Part shown: positions 37,385 to 48,314 of the stretch, piece after piece
Layout: each line of letters starts with the position of its first letter
Numbering within the stretch: the stretch's first letter is position 1
Source of the DNA: Ciona intestinalis
Lineage: Eukaryota; Chordata; Ascidiacea; Phlebobranchia; Cionidae
Length of the DNA stretch: 64,000 nucleotides
Direction: 5' to 3'
NCBI RefSeq assembly: GCF_000224145.3
Contig: NW_004190420.2
Location: 867,223-931,222 of the forward strand
Program-made: the position numbers and the translations under genes
The notes under the pieces: generated by a model
The model's database searches: none
Told to the model about the DNA's origin: nothing
What the model saw: the letters and a program-made list of their open reading frames with translations, nothing else

Positions 37385-39364
37385 ATGGAGGAAAGCCATA
37401 ACCACGTCACTCCAGACCCATTACCGGGACCCGATGTATTGGGAAGTCGTCCACCGAAGCAATTTCATACTCGAATAGTTTGGTAAAGGAACATTAAGCA
37501 TCTAATGATATAGTGTACACTTAAGATCATAGGTCGGTGTTTCCTGAATTTTCTGCTACTGTCACGTTGTAACAACAAATCTCCCGCAAGGTCTTATACA
37601 AGTTACGCACGTCTTATCTCAATATACTGTGACACTATGTTTTCTCATTGTACTATGATGATGATACTACATTTTCTTAAACCGGAAGGGTGTATAATGT
37701 AGAGCAGTAGTTTTGTATCGAATGTTATAATGATAAATTATACATGCAACAGATTCATAGTTTTTTGTATATGGTTCACTATTCCATACAATTTGTTTTA
37801 CTTACCAGGCTTGGCGTGGTGCAACTCGTTCTTGGACTCCTGATTCTGTTCATTGGGATTTTGGATCTCGCGTTTAGTTTTGTTGCATTCGATGTATTTT
37901 ATCTCGCCAAGGTCGGTGCTGGAATATGGATAGGAATAGCGGTATGTTGACATTTTTGAAACACGTTGCTTGTTGTGTGTTATTTTTATTTTTTTGTTTA
38001 CCAGCAGATAGTAGTTTAGTGATCTATAGTTATACCATGACGTACTCATTCAAGCCTAAAATTCGTTCACAGGTAATTGCCACAGGCTGCGTAGGCGTTG
38101 TGACGTCACGATCCCAGCTTCGAAGGCACACAACGGTAAATTTGATTTAATGACAGTGGTTCTCAACATGGGGCCCAAAGAATAAAACATAACGAACTAA
38201 ATATCGTGTTCTAACACGATTATTTATTTATATTTAACTCCGAGTAGGCGCTATATAGATTTGGTTAAAAACACAAAAAAATGAACATCATTGGTTTATA
38301 GCTTTACTTGTGCAGCGTGTGCTTCGATACCCTCAAAAACCACATACGTCAAATTTGAACTGATCAACCGTGTAAAATGTACACTACATATAGTAGGGTG
38401 GGAAAAGGTGGGACATCTTTATCACGTTATATCCAAATATCCTGATCGTGTTTAAACAATTAACAACCTTCAAACAGATGAGTCCCGAGGATACGTTTTT
38501 ATAATTCCTTAAATGTTCTTTGTTTACTAATAAATAGGATGAGGAAATAGAATGAGAAGGTGTCCCATTTCCCCTACCCCAATATATATTTGTGGAATAT
38601 ATCGACATACTTTCATTTTGGTATTGGTTTACACAGGTTTACATAGTAAATACTAGTAAAATACTATCTGTTGTTGTAAATCAAATAATATTTCAAGAAT
38701 TGTGGTGTTTGCTTTTATGTAAAAAACACACTTACAATGTGTTTACTATTTTTAGCTCATTTTGTTTCTCTGCTTGTCGGCCATCAGTTTGGTTTTCTGC
38801 ATTGTTTTGATAAGTATTGCAATCTCTGAGATGGTCTCTGGTGCTTTTGCCGAGGGTACTATGGAGCAGCAACAAAAAGACCAAGGCATAACCGACATGT
38901 CTGCATGCTTTAACCAAACTAGTACCGATAGTGGCAACAACACTCGCTGTATTTCAAAAACTACCTTTAACCAGAAGACTGCGTCTGCTGCAATGGCTAT
39001 AGTATTCGGATTGTTGGAATTGCTGACCAGTTTCTACAGCATTGTAATCACGAAACAAATTATTGATCGAGAGTTCGGGACCTGGAACCTATTTACCCAA
39101 GGGCTGAACGAATCAGTAGGCACAGGAAGGGACCTAACGCTCCCTGGAATGACGGTGTCGGATTATTTCGGAAGACACGATGCCGAAGACGGTGGTGTAA
39201 CCGGTCCGTACAACCATGTAGAAGAACACCAATCTACTAATTTGCACGGTTCAAGCAGGACTGGTTCACAGAGGCACGTGCAGAACCAATCGGTCTCATC
39301 ACGAGAGTTTCCAGACTCGGAACAATTTCGGTCACACTTGGAAGTTATCAACAATCAATACTGA
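37385..39364 (+). CDS. Four-span membrane protein, MS4A/CD20-like
   Basis: Four exons join in phase (37385-37482, 37809-37941, 38073-38135, 38756-39364) into 300 residues. The N-terminal 30 residues are Pro-rich and cytosolic. Span 1 is WLGVVQLVLGLLILFIGILD, span 2 GIWIGIAVIATGCVGVVTS, span 3 LFLCLSAISLVFCIVLISIA, and span 4 AMAIVFGLLELLTSFYSIV. The loop between spans 3 and 4 has two cysteines around two N-glycosylation sequons (NQT and NNT). The long cytosolic tail is Ser/His-rich. The GxxQ/LGL opening of span 1 and the W-x-G opening of span 2 are the MS4A pattern; the related ENTREP/FAM189 family is an alternative. Intron 3 holds a MITE. Function is not predictable; family members act in receptor trafficking and signalling. 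Confidence 0.75.
38391..38581. mobile_element. MITE copy in tetraspan gene intron
   Basis: Begins TAGTAGGGTGGGAAAAGGTG and ends with TCCCATTTCCCCTACCCC, imperfect inverted ends. The interior AATATCCTGATCGTG and TTTACTAATAAATAGGATGA matches the copies at 4087 and 47046. About 190 bp, no coding capacity. Confidence 0.75.
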
Positions 39365-39963
39365 TTAACTGAATTGTTTTATATGCGACGCGAAACTATA
39401 TACATGGAAGAGTTACCACAGACGTATGGTTCGCAGTTCCCGCAGCACTGTGGTTTGTGCTGGCACGGCGCAAAGCACTTATAACTGCCGTGGCCTGTCT
39501 CGTTATCAAAAACTGCGTTATTTGTAATGTACATTATTAACGTCAATGTATGCATTTACTTTATACACAACAATTTGTATCTGTCAGCACCGTGTTGTAA
39601 ACGTTACTTACTCCATGTTTTACAAATAAGATCAATGCACTTTATTGGTGGTTTTTTATTCGTGAAATAGTATCGATGAATGATTTTTTTAATAAGCTAA
39701 ACACTTGAAATGTGCATTTATACAACACAAACTTTAGCACCATGAATAAGATTTCCTCGGCTGTTAAAACAACTTTTAAGTATGAATTACATTTTAGCGC
39801 CACAAGGATTTAAAAACAGCATGATTGATTGATATCCAATGGTAATTTAGAAAGTTTACAATGTTTTAACATTTGCAAACTTCCAAATGGCAGTAGTCCC
39901 CATGACACAACTCTACATGATGGTAAGAAGTGAATTAAAAACTAAATTCACAAAATCATTGTA
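39365..39963. other. Convergent 3' flanks
   Basis: The 3' flanks of the tetraspan gene (plus) and of the small membrane protein (minus). AT-rich, no exon or repeat recognised. Confidence 0.4.
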
Positions 39964-40143
39964 TCAGTTTTTCACTGGCTGAGTACTAACGTATACAAAC
40001 AGCACAATGAAAGAAATAAGGATGGCCAAAAACGGTACAACTATTTTGTAGAAGTTGTTATATGCTTCTTTGTTACTTTTCCTTCGCTCAGCCTTGGATT
40101 TGGAGGATTCTTTGGCGTTCCAACTCTTTTTTAATGTTCTCAT
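39964..40143 (-). CDS. Small single-span membrane protein, 59 residues
   Basis: I do not recognise the family. A single coding exon starts right after an acceptor (TTTCAAG|GTATG), with an untranslated upstream exon ending at 40258 (CTGCAAG|GTGAG). The product has a Lys/Ser/Arg-rich N-terminal 35 residues (KKSWNAKESSKSKAERRKS) and one C-terminal transmembrane helix, IVVPFLAILISFIVLFVYVS, then six residues. This is the layout of a tail-anchored or type II small integral membrane protein. A perfect CRE (TGACGTCA, 40379-40386) sits about 80-120 bases upstream of the untranslated exon, where a promoter is expected. Splice context, promoter site and clean topology support a real gene. Confidence 0.65.
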   Translation of the reverse strand: MRTLKKSWNAKESSKSKAERRKSNKEAYNNFYKIVVPFLAILISFIVLFVYVSTQPVKN

Positions 40144-40378
40144 ACCTTGAAAGTGTAATGATAAAAATGCAACCACGTAAACTTACCGACAGTATAACCA
40201 TATAAAATATTAGTATTTTAATGAACCGAATACAGTTTAAATCGCAATAAACTCACCTTGCAGTTTATTAAGTCTTACAAGCTGTAATTTTTGACAAAAA
40301 AACTTTACTCCAAAATTGCAAACGACAAACTTCAGAATCACATTCCACGCAACGCAATCACTCAAGCGTTAAAATTGA

Positions 40379-40386
40379 TGACGTCA
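40379..40386. promoter_or_regulatory. CRE (TGACGTCA)
   Basis: Perfect palindromic cAMP-response element upstream of the untranslated exon of the 59-residue membrane protein gene. CREB/ATF-type binding is known for this word; use here is inferred from position. Confidence 0.4.
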
Positions 40387-40758
40387 GTAGTGTTTCCATA
40401 TTTTTTACATTAACGGGGACCAATTCTTTTGCTTATGTTCTTTACTTCAAACAATGTGGTTCCAGACCGCGACTCGATAAAATTACAGATGTGAATGGTA
40501 ATCCGCTAATAGAAAATTAAGATTTGCCTTTTCAAATCAATGGTTTTATATTCACCTTTTACACCAAACACACCACGTGTTTTAAACCACAAACGCTATT
40601 ACACTCAGTACATAATGGCGTTTCTTTCTCACTTGCCTTTTTACTGAACTACAATGGGACAACTATTACCTCAAAATTCCTTTACTTTGATAGTTTATAA
40701 AGCTTAAACATGCCCTCGGTTTGTGTCTGTACTTTTATTCAATAAGTCAGTACAAATT

Positions 40759-42766
40759 TTATGCTTTAGCCTTTTTAGCTTTGAGCTCTGCCTTTTCCCG
40801 AACGCGTCGCTCTTGCAGCAATATAGCGGACCTCTTGGCAGAAGCAGCTGCAGGGTTGAGCTTCAACATTGCGCGAATGTTCTTCAGAGGATTCTTCTTC
40901 TGAGAGCGCCTTGCAATTCCCTTCCTGTTAACGTTAAATAAAATTAATGTACGTGGTACTGTGTGGTAAAAATTTCAACTCCTATTTATTTTAAGTTTCA
41001 GAACTTCAGTTGTTATCATGGTTGTTCAAAAACACGGACCTGAAGTTTACCTCATCATCACACATCAAGTAATAGAGCAAAATAACTAAATTGGACAACA
41101 TACTTGGGCGCACGCAGGGCAGATTTGACTTCAGTAGATTGAAGAATCTTGCTCAGGTCAGTGCAGGTCATCTTTGGCATTGGGAGATTGTATGCAGACT
41201 TTTCGACAGCAGGCTTTCTCCAAGTCCCATAGATACCATCCAAACGCCTAAAGGAGAAAACACAATACATGAGAATGATCTAGTTTTAAATTTAAAAGCA
41301 TGTTTGCTAATACAGCTATCAGAACTTTATTTCACTTCATTTCAGATTCAGATTTTCAGTATAAGTTCATCATATTTAATAGAACATAAAATCTTTATTT
41401 TTATAGTTATTTACTTGAGAGCACTCTGCGTCCAGATCAAGAATCGTCCAACGTGGCCACCAGGAGCAATCTTCAACAAATTCAGTCGATCAACACTGAT
41501 CAGTGTGATTCCTGAAAAATATGCAGCATAGTGATAAAGCTTAATATTCTATTTTATGAGTACCGTTTCAAATGCTACTTTTACCAAAATCTAGGAGAAT
41601 TAAGAACAGTCACATGTTTTGTGCAACAGAATTAATACAGAACTGGATGTGTTTTGTATCATAACTGAATCACAAATAATAATATCCCCTGTGTATGAAA
41701 TCTGAACATTGTAAGCATGAACAGAGCAGAAAACAGGGTTTAATCAATGAGGTATAGAAACATTAAAAATTGAATAACTACCTGGGATGTTCCTGAAAGC
41801 TTTTGAGATTCCTTCATCCTTATCATAGATGATACAAGGACCACGCTTCATTGTGTGACGACGATTCCTCATCTTACCTTTACCAGCACGGATCTTTCGT
41901 GATTTCATCACCTGTAAGAACGCTGATGTAAAACAACCGAACATGACACCCTTATATTGAATACTTCCATCTTTTCCGCAAATTGGAACTGTTAATAGTT
42001 GGTACCAAACTTTTTACATATATATTTCCCTACCATTTCTATTTTTTACCTTAAGAGAGTACCCTGAAACTGCATGTCCAAGGTACAATGTGGGTTTGCT
42101 TTATTTAGTTCCATGTACTAGATTGGTAATTTACTTTTAATGTAAACACCTTTATAATTACCACATTTGGTACAAGCACCATTTATCGGATATTATCGTA
42201 TATACACCACCAATGATCATATAACAGAGACAAATATACCGCCAACACAAAACAAACCAGACCTTTTTGATGTCATCCCAAGCCTTCAGTTTCTTTAAAA
42301 GCACAACTGCATCCTTTGTCTTCTTGAACTGTTGGACTTTGTCTTCCACAACTAGAGGAATTTCTGGTGTTTGGTCGATCTTGTGACCTGTGGTTATTTG
42401 GAGAATTAAAACTCACTTACTGATTCTACAGTCCTACTAATCGTGTATTACAGTATAACAAAATTGATCAGAACTTCAATTGATATCAAGTGGTATCAAA
42501 AACACGGACCTGAAGTACAGCTCATCATCTCCATAAAATGCTTAAATATTTACATGCAATATTTACTATGTAATATAAATCTACCTTTAGACATGACCAA
42601 AGCAGGCAAAGAAGATGCAGCAAGAGCAGAACAGACGGCAAACCGACGTTGGTTGATGTTACACCTTCTGTGCCAACGTCTCCATGTTTTGGTTGGTGCA
42701 TACATGCGACCACCACGACACATGTTACCAAACGCAGCCTGTCCTGATCTGTGTGTACCACCACCC
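40759..42766 (-). CDS. RPL4: Ribosomal protein L4 (uL4), 5' end missing
   Basis: Large-subunit protein whose loop lines the peptide exit tunnel. Six exons in phase (42766-42585, 42387-42263, 41911-41782, 41511-41415, 41247-41104, 40924-40759) give the last 280 residues. Signatures are [20 protein letters not shown] (tunnel loop), [54 protein letters not shown] and YNLPMPKM. The tail ends in a Lys/Ala-rich helix and is shorter than in vertebrates. The first exon here begins at the GGG of the loop, so about 85-90 N-terminal residues are absent. Nothing upstream to 45.3 kb encodes them; they should lie in the 125-N gap. Two introns carry SNORD18-like snoRNAs, as in vertebrate RPL4. Confidence 0.95.
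40996..41066 (-). ncRNA. SNORD18: C/D box snoRNA, SNORD18 (U18)-like, copy A
   Basis: In the last RPL4 intron, same strand. A C box (GTGATGA, 41061-41055) is followed by the guide AGGTCCGTGTTTTTGA and a D box CTGA at 41001-40998. The guide is complementary to AAACACGGACC, a highly conserved 28S rRNA word. Vertebrate U18 has the same guide, directs 2'-O-methylation of 28S rRNA and is also encoded in RPL4 introns, so host and guide agree. Confidence 0.85.
42464..42534 (-). ncRNA. SNORD18: C/D box snoRNA, SNORD18 (U18)-like, copy B
   Basis: In the first RPL4 intron present in the window, same strand. C box ATGATGA (42528-42522), the same guide TTCAGGTCCGTGTTTTTGA, and D box CTGA (42471-42468). 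Box-to-box length is near that of copy A. The remainder has diverged, which points to an old duplication kept for the guide. Confidence 0.85.
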
Positions 42767-42936
42767 CTGTATGATGAAAAATAATAATAAATGGAAATTC
42801 CAAAACCAACTTTAGACTTATTGAAACATTTGCCTTAAGTAGATCTACTATCACCTAAAATGACAAAGAACTTCACTGTTAAACCTAATTGCCCAAACTT
42901 TTTACATTAGCTCATACATGCCAGATTTTACTTTTG

Positions 42937-43864
42937 AAGGGGTAACACTAAAAGAGGGAAAAGGGAAAAGAGGGAAATCGACACTAAAAGAGGGAAAGAA
43001 GGAAAAGAGGGAAAAAGGGAAAACTTGCATTCCTAAAAGAGGGGAAAAGGAAAAGAGGGAAAACAGGGAAATGCTGTTTAGTAAAAAAACGAGATTTTTT
43101 TTATATTTTATTTTATTTACTTAACTTTGATAATTATAAAAAAGGGAACAGCAGAAAATCAATACTAACATGCAAGGGATAAGATGAAAAATAAAGAAAA
43201 GAGGGAAAACAGGGAAAAGAGGGAAAACAAGGAAAAGAGGGAAGACAGGGGAAAACAGGGAAAAGAGGGAAAACAACACTAAAAGAGGGAAATAGGGAAA
43301 ATAGGCGATAAGAGGGAAAACAGAGAAAAGAGGGAAGACAGGGGAAAGAGGGAAGACAGTTTCCCCTTTTTTCCCTCTTGTTTTCCCCTCTAAAAGATGA
43401 AAAATAAGGAAACAGGAAAAAGAGGGGAAAACTGTCTTCCCTCTTTCCCCTGTTTTCCCTCTTTTCTCTATTTCCCTCTTTTCCCGATTTCCCTCTTTTA
43501 GTGTTGTTTTCCCTATTTTCGCCTGTTTTCCCTCTTTCCCTCTTTTCCCTCTTTTCCCCTCTTTTCCCCTCTTTTCCCTGTTTTTTCCCTCTTTTCTTTA
43601 TTTTTCATCTTTTCCCTTGCATGTTAGTATTGATTTTCTGCTGTTCCCTTTTTTATAATTATCAAAGTTAAGTAAATAAAATAAAATATAAAAAAATCTC
43701 GCTTTTTTACTAAACAGCATTTCCCTGTTTTCCCTGTTTTCCTTTTCCCCTCTTTTAGGAATGCAAGTTTTCCCTTTTTCCCTCTTTTCCCTATTTCCCT
43801 CTTTTAGGTTGATTTCCCTCTTTTCCCTGTTTTCCCTTTTCCCTCTTTTAGTGTTACCCCTTTT
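42937..43864. repeat. 0.93-kb purine/pyrimidine palindrome (foldback)
   Basis: The left arm (about 42937-43384) is built from GGGAAAAGA-type purine repeats plus a unique AT-rich block. The right arm (about 43388-43864) is its reverse complement, including the unique block (CAGCAGAAAATCAATACTAA at about 43150 versus its complement near 43620). Outer ends are GGGGTAACACTAAAAGAGGG and the complement. Arms are nearly perfect with almost no spacer, so it should form a hairpin or triplex. A foldback transposon or a replication-slippage product is possible. Confidence 0.9.
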
Positions 43865-43890
43865 GAAGTGATATGGAAACTACTTAGGAT

Positions 43891-44015
43891 NNNNNNNNNN
43901 NNNNNNNNNNNNNNNNNNNNNNNNNNNNNNNNNNNNNNNNNNNNNNNNNNNNNNNNNNNNNNNNNNNNNNNNNNNNNNNNNNNNNNNNNNNNNNNNNNNN
44001 NNNNNNNNNNNNNNN
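43891..44015. other. Assembly gap (125 N)
   Basis: A run of 125 N between the palindrome and the 131-bp satellite. The true gap is probably much larger: the first exons of both RPL4 and the SLC35D-like gene are missing and have nowhere else to be. Confidence 0.99.
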
Positions 44016-44790
44016 TACAGTTACACTCATAGTTGTCAAACATAGGGAACCTCATTGATTAATGTGATGAATGCAATATACTTTGGCTCTGCTTGTTTGT
44101 ATAGACACCTAACAGCAGGGTAAAATCTGGAGTGACATTGTTAAAATACAGTTACACTCATAGTTGTCAAACATAGGGAACCTCATTGATTAATGTGGTG
44201 AATGCAATATACTTTGGCTCTGCTTGTTTGTATAGACACCTAACAGCAGGGTAAAATCTGGGGTGACATTGTTAAAATACAGTTACACTCATAGTTGTCA
44301 AACATAGGGAACTTCATTGATTAATGTGGTGAATGCAATATACTTTGGCTCTGCTTGTTTGTATAGACACCTAACAGCAGGGTAAAATCTTGGGTGACAT
44401 TGTTAAAATACAGTTACACTCATAGTTGTCAAACATAGGGAACCTCATTGATTAATGTGGTGAATGCAATATACTTTGGCTCTGCTTGTTTGTGTAGACA
44501 CCTAACAGCAGGGTAAAATCTGGGGTAACATTGTTAAAATACCGTTACACTCATAGTTGTCAAACATGGAACCTCATTGATTAATGTGGTGAATGCAATA
44601 TACTTTGGCTCTGCTTGTTTGTATAGACACCTAACAGCAGGGTAAAATCTGGGGTGACATTGTTAAAATACAGTTACACTCATAGTTGTCAAACCTAGGA
44701 AACCTCATTGATTAATATGGTGAATGCAATATACTTTGGCTCTGCTTGTTTGTATAGACACCTAACAGCAGGGTAAAATCTGCTTCTCAC
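44016..44790. repeat. Tandem satellite, 131-bp unit, about six copies
   Basis: Units start at 44016, 44147, 44278 and so on at 131-base spacing. The unit contains ACTCATAGTTGTCAAACATA, GCAATATACTTTGGCTCTGC and CACCTAACAGCAGGGTAAAA. Copies differ by a few bases. The array begins at the gap edge, so it is probably longer in reality. Single or double copies also occur at 56677-56790 and 63029-63266. Confidence 0.95.
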
Positions 44791-44870
44791 CTAAAACTGG
44801 AGTAAAAGCATGAGCTATAAACTGGGGTGCCAAAACACACTCGTTGTTGGGGCAATAAGCCACTCATGCC

Positions 44871-45318
44871 TAGGGATGCACATTACAGAATTTCGAATCC
44901 ATGAGATTCGAATCCTTTTGTATTCGAATCTAATTACGGGATTCGGTATTCTGTTTAATGACGTCATTACACGTCATCTCATATACTATATTAACAATTT
45001 TTGAAAGTTATTAATTTTGAAAAAAAATATTTTTGTGTTTGTGGGACTTTCGAGAGTAAACGTTTCGTAACGTCTTTTCATAGCCTGCTATACGTTTCAT
45101 GACGCAAAAACTACCCAATAGTACAATTTTTGATCATTTTACAGCTCATGATCCAACAAGGCTACTATGAAAGGGTCAATAAACTGACTTATGTGGGTAA
45201 AATTTTTTTTCCTATAAATATAAAAAGATTCGAAATTCTAGATTCGGAATTCTAGATTCGAATTAAAGTATTCTAGGATATCCTAGAATACCTAATTATT
45301 CTGTAATGTGCATCCCTA
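44871..45318. mobile_element. hAT-type nonautonomous element, 448 bp, with 8-bp target duplication
   Basis: Perfect 21-base terminal inverted repeats starting TAGGGATGCACATTACAGAA (44871 onward, and the complement ending at 45318). Both sides are flanked by the direct repeat CTCATGCC (44863-44870 and 45319-45326). An 8-base duplication and TAGGG-type ends fit the hAT superfamily. The interior has repeated ATTCGAAT words and no transposase. The insertion is 37 bases upstream of an SLC35D-like exon. Confidence 0.9.
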
Positions 45319-45355
45319 CTCATGCCACCCCCAACATTACGCCTATGTTCTACAG

Positions 45356-46692
45356 CTTTATTCGCATTAACGGGGATGAATGTGCCGATGTATAACGCGA
45401 TACGACGATGCATTCCATTCGCAAGCATGGTGCTTGGATACATTGTGTTTGTAAAGAAGCCAAGCGCGCTTGTGTTTACGTCAATCATGGTGGTGACATC
45501 TGGAACAGCTATTGCAGGTAAGTGATTTATTGTATCCGGGTATATGAAATATATATGGTTGAAATCTTTGTTACAAGACATAGGACTTGATCCATTACCC
45601 CGACCGCCCGACACCCATGGATTCAGGCAGGAGTTTGTACTTTACTCCAGTTTTGAAGTATTAACCTAAAAATCCACATAACATGCGTCATAACTTGATG
45701 CGAGCACGAGGTGTATAAAACAGAACAGAAAATTAAAACCATTTTTTACAGCCTTTGGAGACCTTCAGTTTGACTTAAAATCATATTTATACGGCATATC
45801 AAGTGTTTTGTTGATGGGACTTCACCTTATTGTACTACAATATAATGGAACGAAGAAAAAGCTTTCGGCGTTAAACCAGTTGTATGTTAACAGCATTAAC
45901 TGTATACCTATATTTGGGATCTTATTTGCAGGTATTTTACGCGGTAGATATACGTAAACTACATTACATGTAGGGAATATATGATGTAATATCCAACGAT
46001 ACTTATGAGAGAAAATAAAAATTACATGTAAATATGTGTGGAAATAAACGTGCCTACAGTGATAATATATGTGTATTGGTATAACTGCACTAATGTGATG
46101 TGGAATATATGTAAGGATACTGACAGTGACAGGTGGTTGGTCTATTGTCTAACTTACTATCTCACCCTCTGCAGTAAACTTTCATAAGTTAATGGAGTAC
46201 GAACATCTATCCGAAGCTCAATTCATCATAAGTTTCATGGCTGTGACCGGATGTGGTTGTTTGCTCAACTACACCATGTTCTTATGCACCACAACCAACT
46301 CAGCGCTCACCACAACATGTGTTGGGGTCATCAAGTCCGGCTTCACCACAGTTATCGGTGGGTATGATGTCATAGCATAAGTGACTATTGTAGTGGGTTG
46401 GTGGAACTTTCATTGTATGGTTTATAATGAAGGTTTTAAGACCTGATGCTGCTACCATTGTGGGCGTTTCTTCTCTCCTATTTAGTAAATCTTACACAAA
46501 TATTTCGTTGCCCATTAGCTTAATGTTTTATTATATTTCTATGTAGGTATGTTTCTGCTGGGCGGGGTGGAGCCGACGGTTTATTTCATTACGGGGCAAA
46601 TCATCAACTTTAGTGGGGGGATGTTATATTCGTACGCCAAATATCGCGAAAACATTGTTTTGCTTTATAAACCACAAACTAATGGTGCGTGA
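45356..46692 (+). CDS. Nucleotide-sugar transporter, SLC35D-like, 5' end missing
   Basis: Drug/metabolite-transporter superfamily antiporter that in SLC35D members moves UDP-sugars into the Golgi or endoplasmic reticulum. Four exons join in phase (45356-45517, 45752-45931, 46175-46357, 46547-46692) into about 223 residues. Recognisable blocks are MNVPMYNAIRRCIPFASMVL, an AFGDLQFDLKSYLYGISSVL helix, and LCTTTNSALTTTCVGVIKSG, the SLC35D signature, followed by IINFSGGMLYSYAKY. The first exon starts in phase 1 within the fourth membrane span, so roughly 100 residues are missing, probably in the 125-N gap. The stop at 46690-46692 overlaps a weak donor, so a further short exon cannot be excluded. 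RPL4 lies divergently on the other side of the gap. Confidence 0.85.
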
Positions 46693-47045
46693 TGACCATT
46701 GTTTTAATGAAGGAATTATATTTGTAGGAAATTGCACTTTTTGTTTTTACTATTTATGCACAATAGCCCCACCCAGTGGGGGCTTAAAAAATACAGATTT
46801 TGCAGAAAATATACGTCATGAATTTAATAGAATAGACAAGATGAAATATTATTGATAAACAAAATCTGCATGGTTGGCGAGGTGTATGAAACCACCTGGG
46901 TATAATGATCAAGGTAATACCCTACCACACAGGAATTATAGCAACCATTAACTGATGTCTGTTAACATAAAACTTCTTGTTTCTAAAACAGTTTAGTTTT
47001 ATTTGCGTTTCGCTACAATAAGGTGGAACATATCAAACAATGCAC

Positions 47046-47233
47046 AGTAGGGTGGGGGGAAGATGGGACACCTTTAGCACATTATATGCAAATATCCTGA
47101 TCGTGTTTTAATCAATTAACAACGGTCTATGGGAGTCGTGAGGATACGGTTTCATATTATGAATGTTTTTGTTTACTACCAAATTGGACGAGAAAATAAC
47201 TTTGAAAGGATGTTCCATCTTACCCCACCCTAC
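47046..47233. mobile_element. MITE copy, full length
   Basis: Begins AGTAGGGTGGGGGGAAGATG and ends TTCCATCTTACCCCACCCTA, inverted ends. The interior is shared with the 4087 and 38391 copies (AATATCCTGATCGTG, TTAACAACGGTCTATGGGAG). No coding capacity. Confidence 0.8.
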
Positions 47234-47499
47234 GATATTAATTAATGTCGCGAATATCTGTGTTTAGAACAAACAGTTTGTTGCATTAATTGAAACATCA
47301 AATGAAGAAGAATTTCTGTGTTAGTGGCACGGGAAAAAAGAATCGAAAATTGGTTTATCTGCTGAATAGCCTTGGTATTGTGTTACGTTTAGTAGGGTGG
47401 GGGAAGATGGGGCACACTCTTTTTCTCGTTAAATATGCTAGTAAACAAAAACCTTACGCACTAAATAAATGAAGGTAACAACTTACTTTAACCTTGCGT

Positions 47500-47760
47500 G
47501 GCGGGGCAACGACAGTCGTTATCCCACGGATGTTCATACACTTTGTGTCAGCTTACGAGTTACCATGTATGTTACTTTGTGGGCGATTGTTGTTGGTTTT
47601 GGACTTTTTTATTGTTTTTTTTTTGTAGTGTATGGCTGATAATTTGGACAGCCCATTAGTGACCACTGGGTTGGAGCAATTGCCGTTAAGTGCCTTGAAC
47701 CCATTATCTCTGGGTGTATACGAAAATGCGCGCGAACCACTTTGGCACGGCGCCGGTTCT
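47500..47760 (-). mobile_element. SINE copy
   Basis: Same order as the 27040-27345 element: tail words (GTTACCATGTATGTTACTTT), a core with GGGTTGGAGCAATTGCCGTT, and a degraded tRNA-like head ending GGCACGGCGCC. Confidence 0.7.
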
Positions 47761-48314
47761 TATACCAAGAAGCTATCAATGCATGGGGTGTGAGTACATG
47801 GTGTAACATGGCGAGGATTTGGTAGGTGCTATATACATCACCGTTGATCGGCAGCATTGTGTGATTAGTTCTTTGTGGTCCCGACATTACAATTGGAGGT
47901 TTTCGGCTTCCCATGGCCACGGGTTGGCAGTAGTGCATCAGCCACTCCTGATTTCGTAACACACTGTTTTAGTGATGTTATAATTTGGTCTCACAAAGTT
48001 TTCAGCCAGGCATAAAATATCTGTGTGTACGAAAAGGTTGTGCCCATTGATATTGTTGATTTACACAATGAAAGTCAGGTCGCTTTACATAAACAGTCGA
48101 CCTGAAACTAAATTCAATGAACTGACGCGAGGGAGAGAATGCTTGTCTTTGTCCCAAAGGTTATATGGTAATTAGGCTGGTATACTAGCTGGGGCGTATT
48201 GGAGCTTTCGATGCAGACGTGTTTTTAACTTGAGTGCTTTGTGTTGAATTGAGCTGTCTCTGCTAATTTCGACCTTTTAAGTTTATTTTGCGTTTCCCGA
48301 CGACAAGGTGCTGA

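Larger units (their letters stand above)
46693..48314. other. Intergenic region with MITEs and a SINE
   Basis: Holds one full MITE (47046-47233), a partial MITE end (about 47390-47430) and a SINE copy (about 47500-47760). A minus-strand open frame of 117 codons at 47609-47962 runs through the SINE into unknown sequence; it has no motif and I do not call it. Confidence 0.45.

Noticed and set aside
42918..43124. Lys/Arg/Glu/Gly-rich frame over the purine repeat
   Set aside because: Low-complexity translation of GGGAAAAGA repeats, not a protein.
43804..44055. Frame running through the N gap
   Set aside because: Most of it is N and the rest is purine/pyrimidine repeat.
47609..47962. 117-codon minus-strand frame
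   Set aside because: Part of it is antisense to the SINE copy; the remainder has no recognisable domain.
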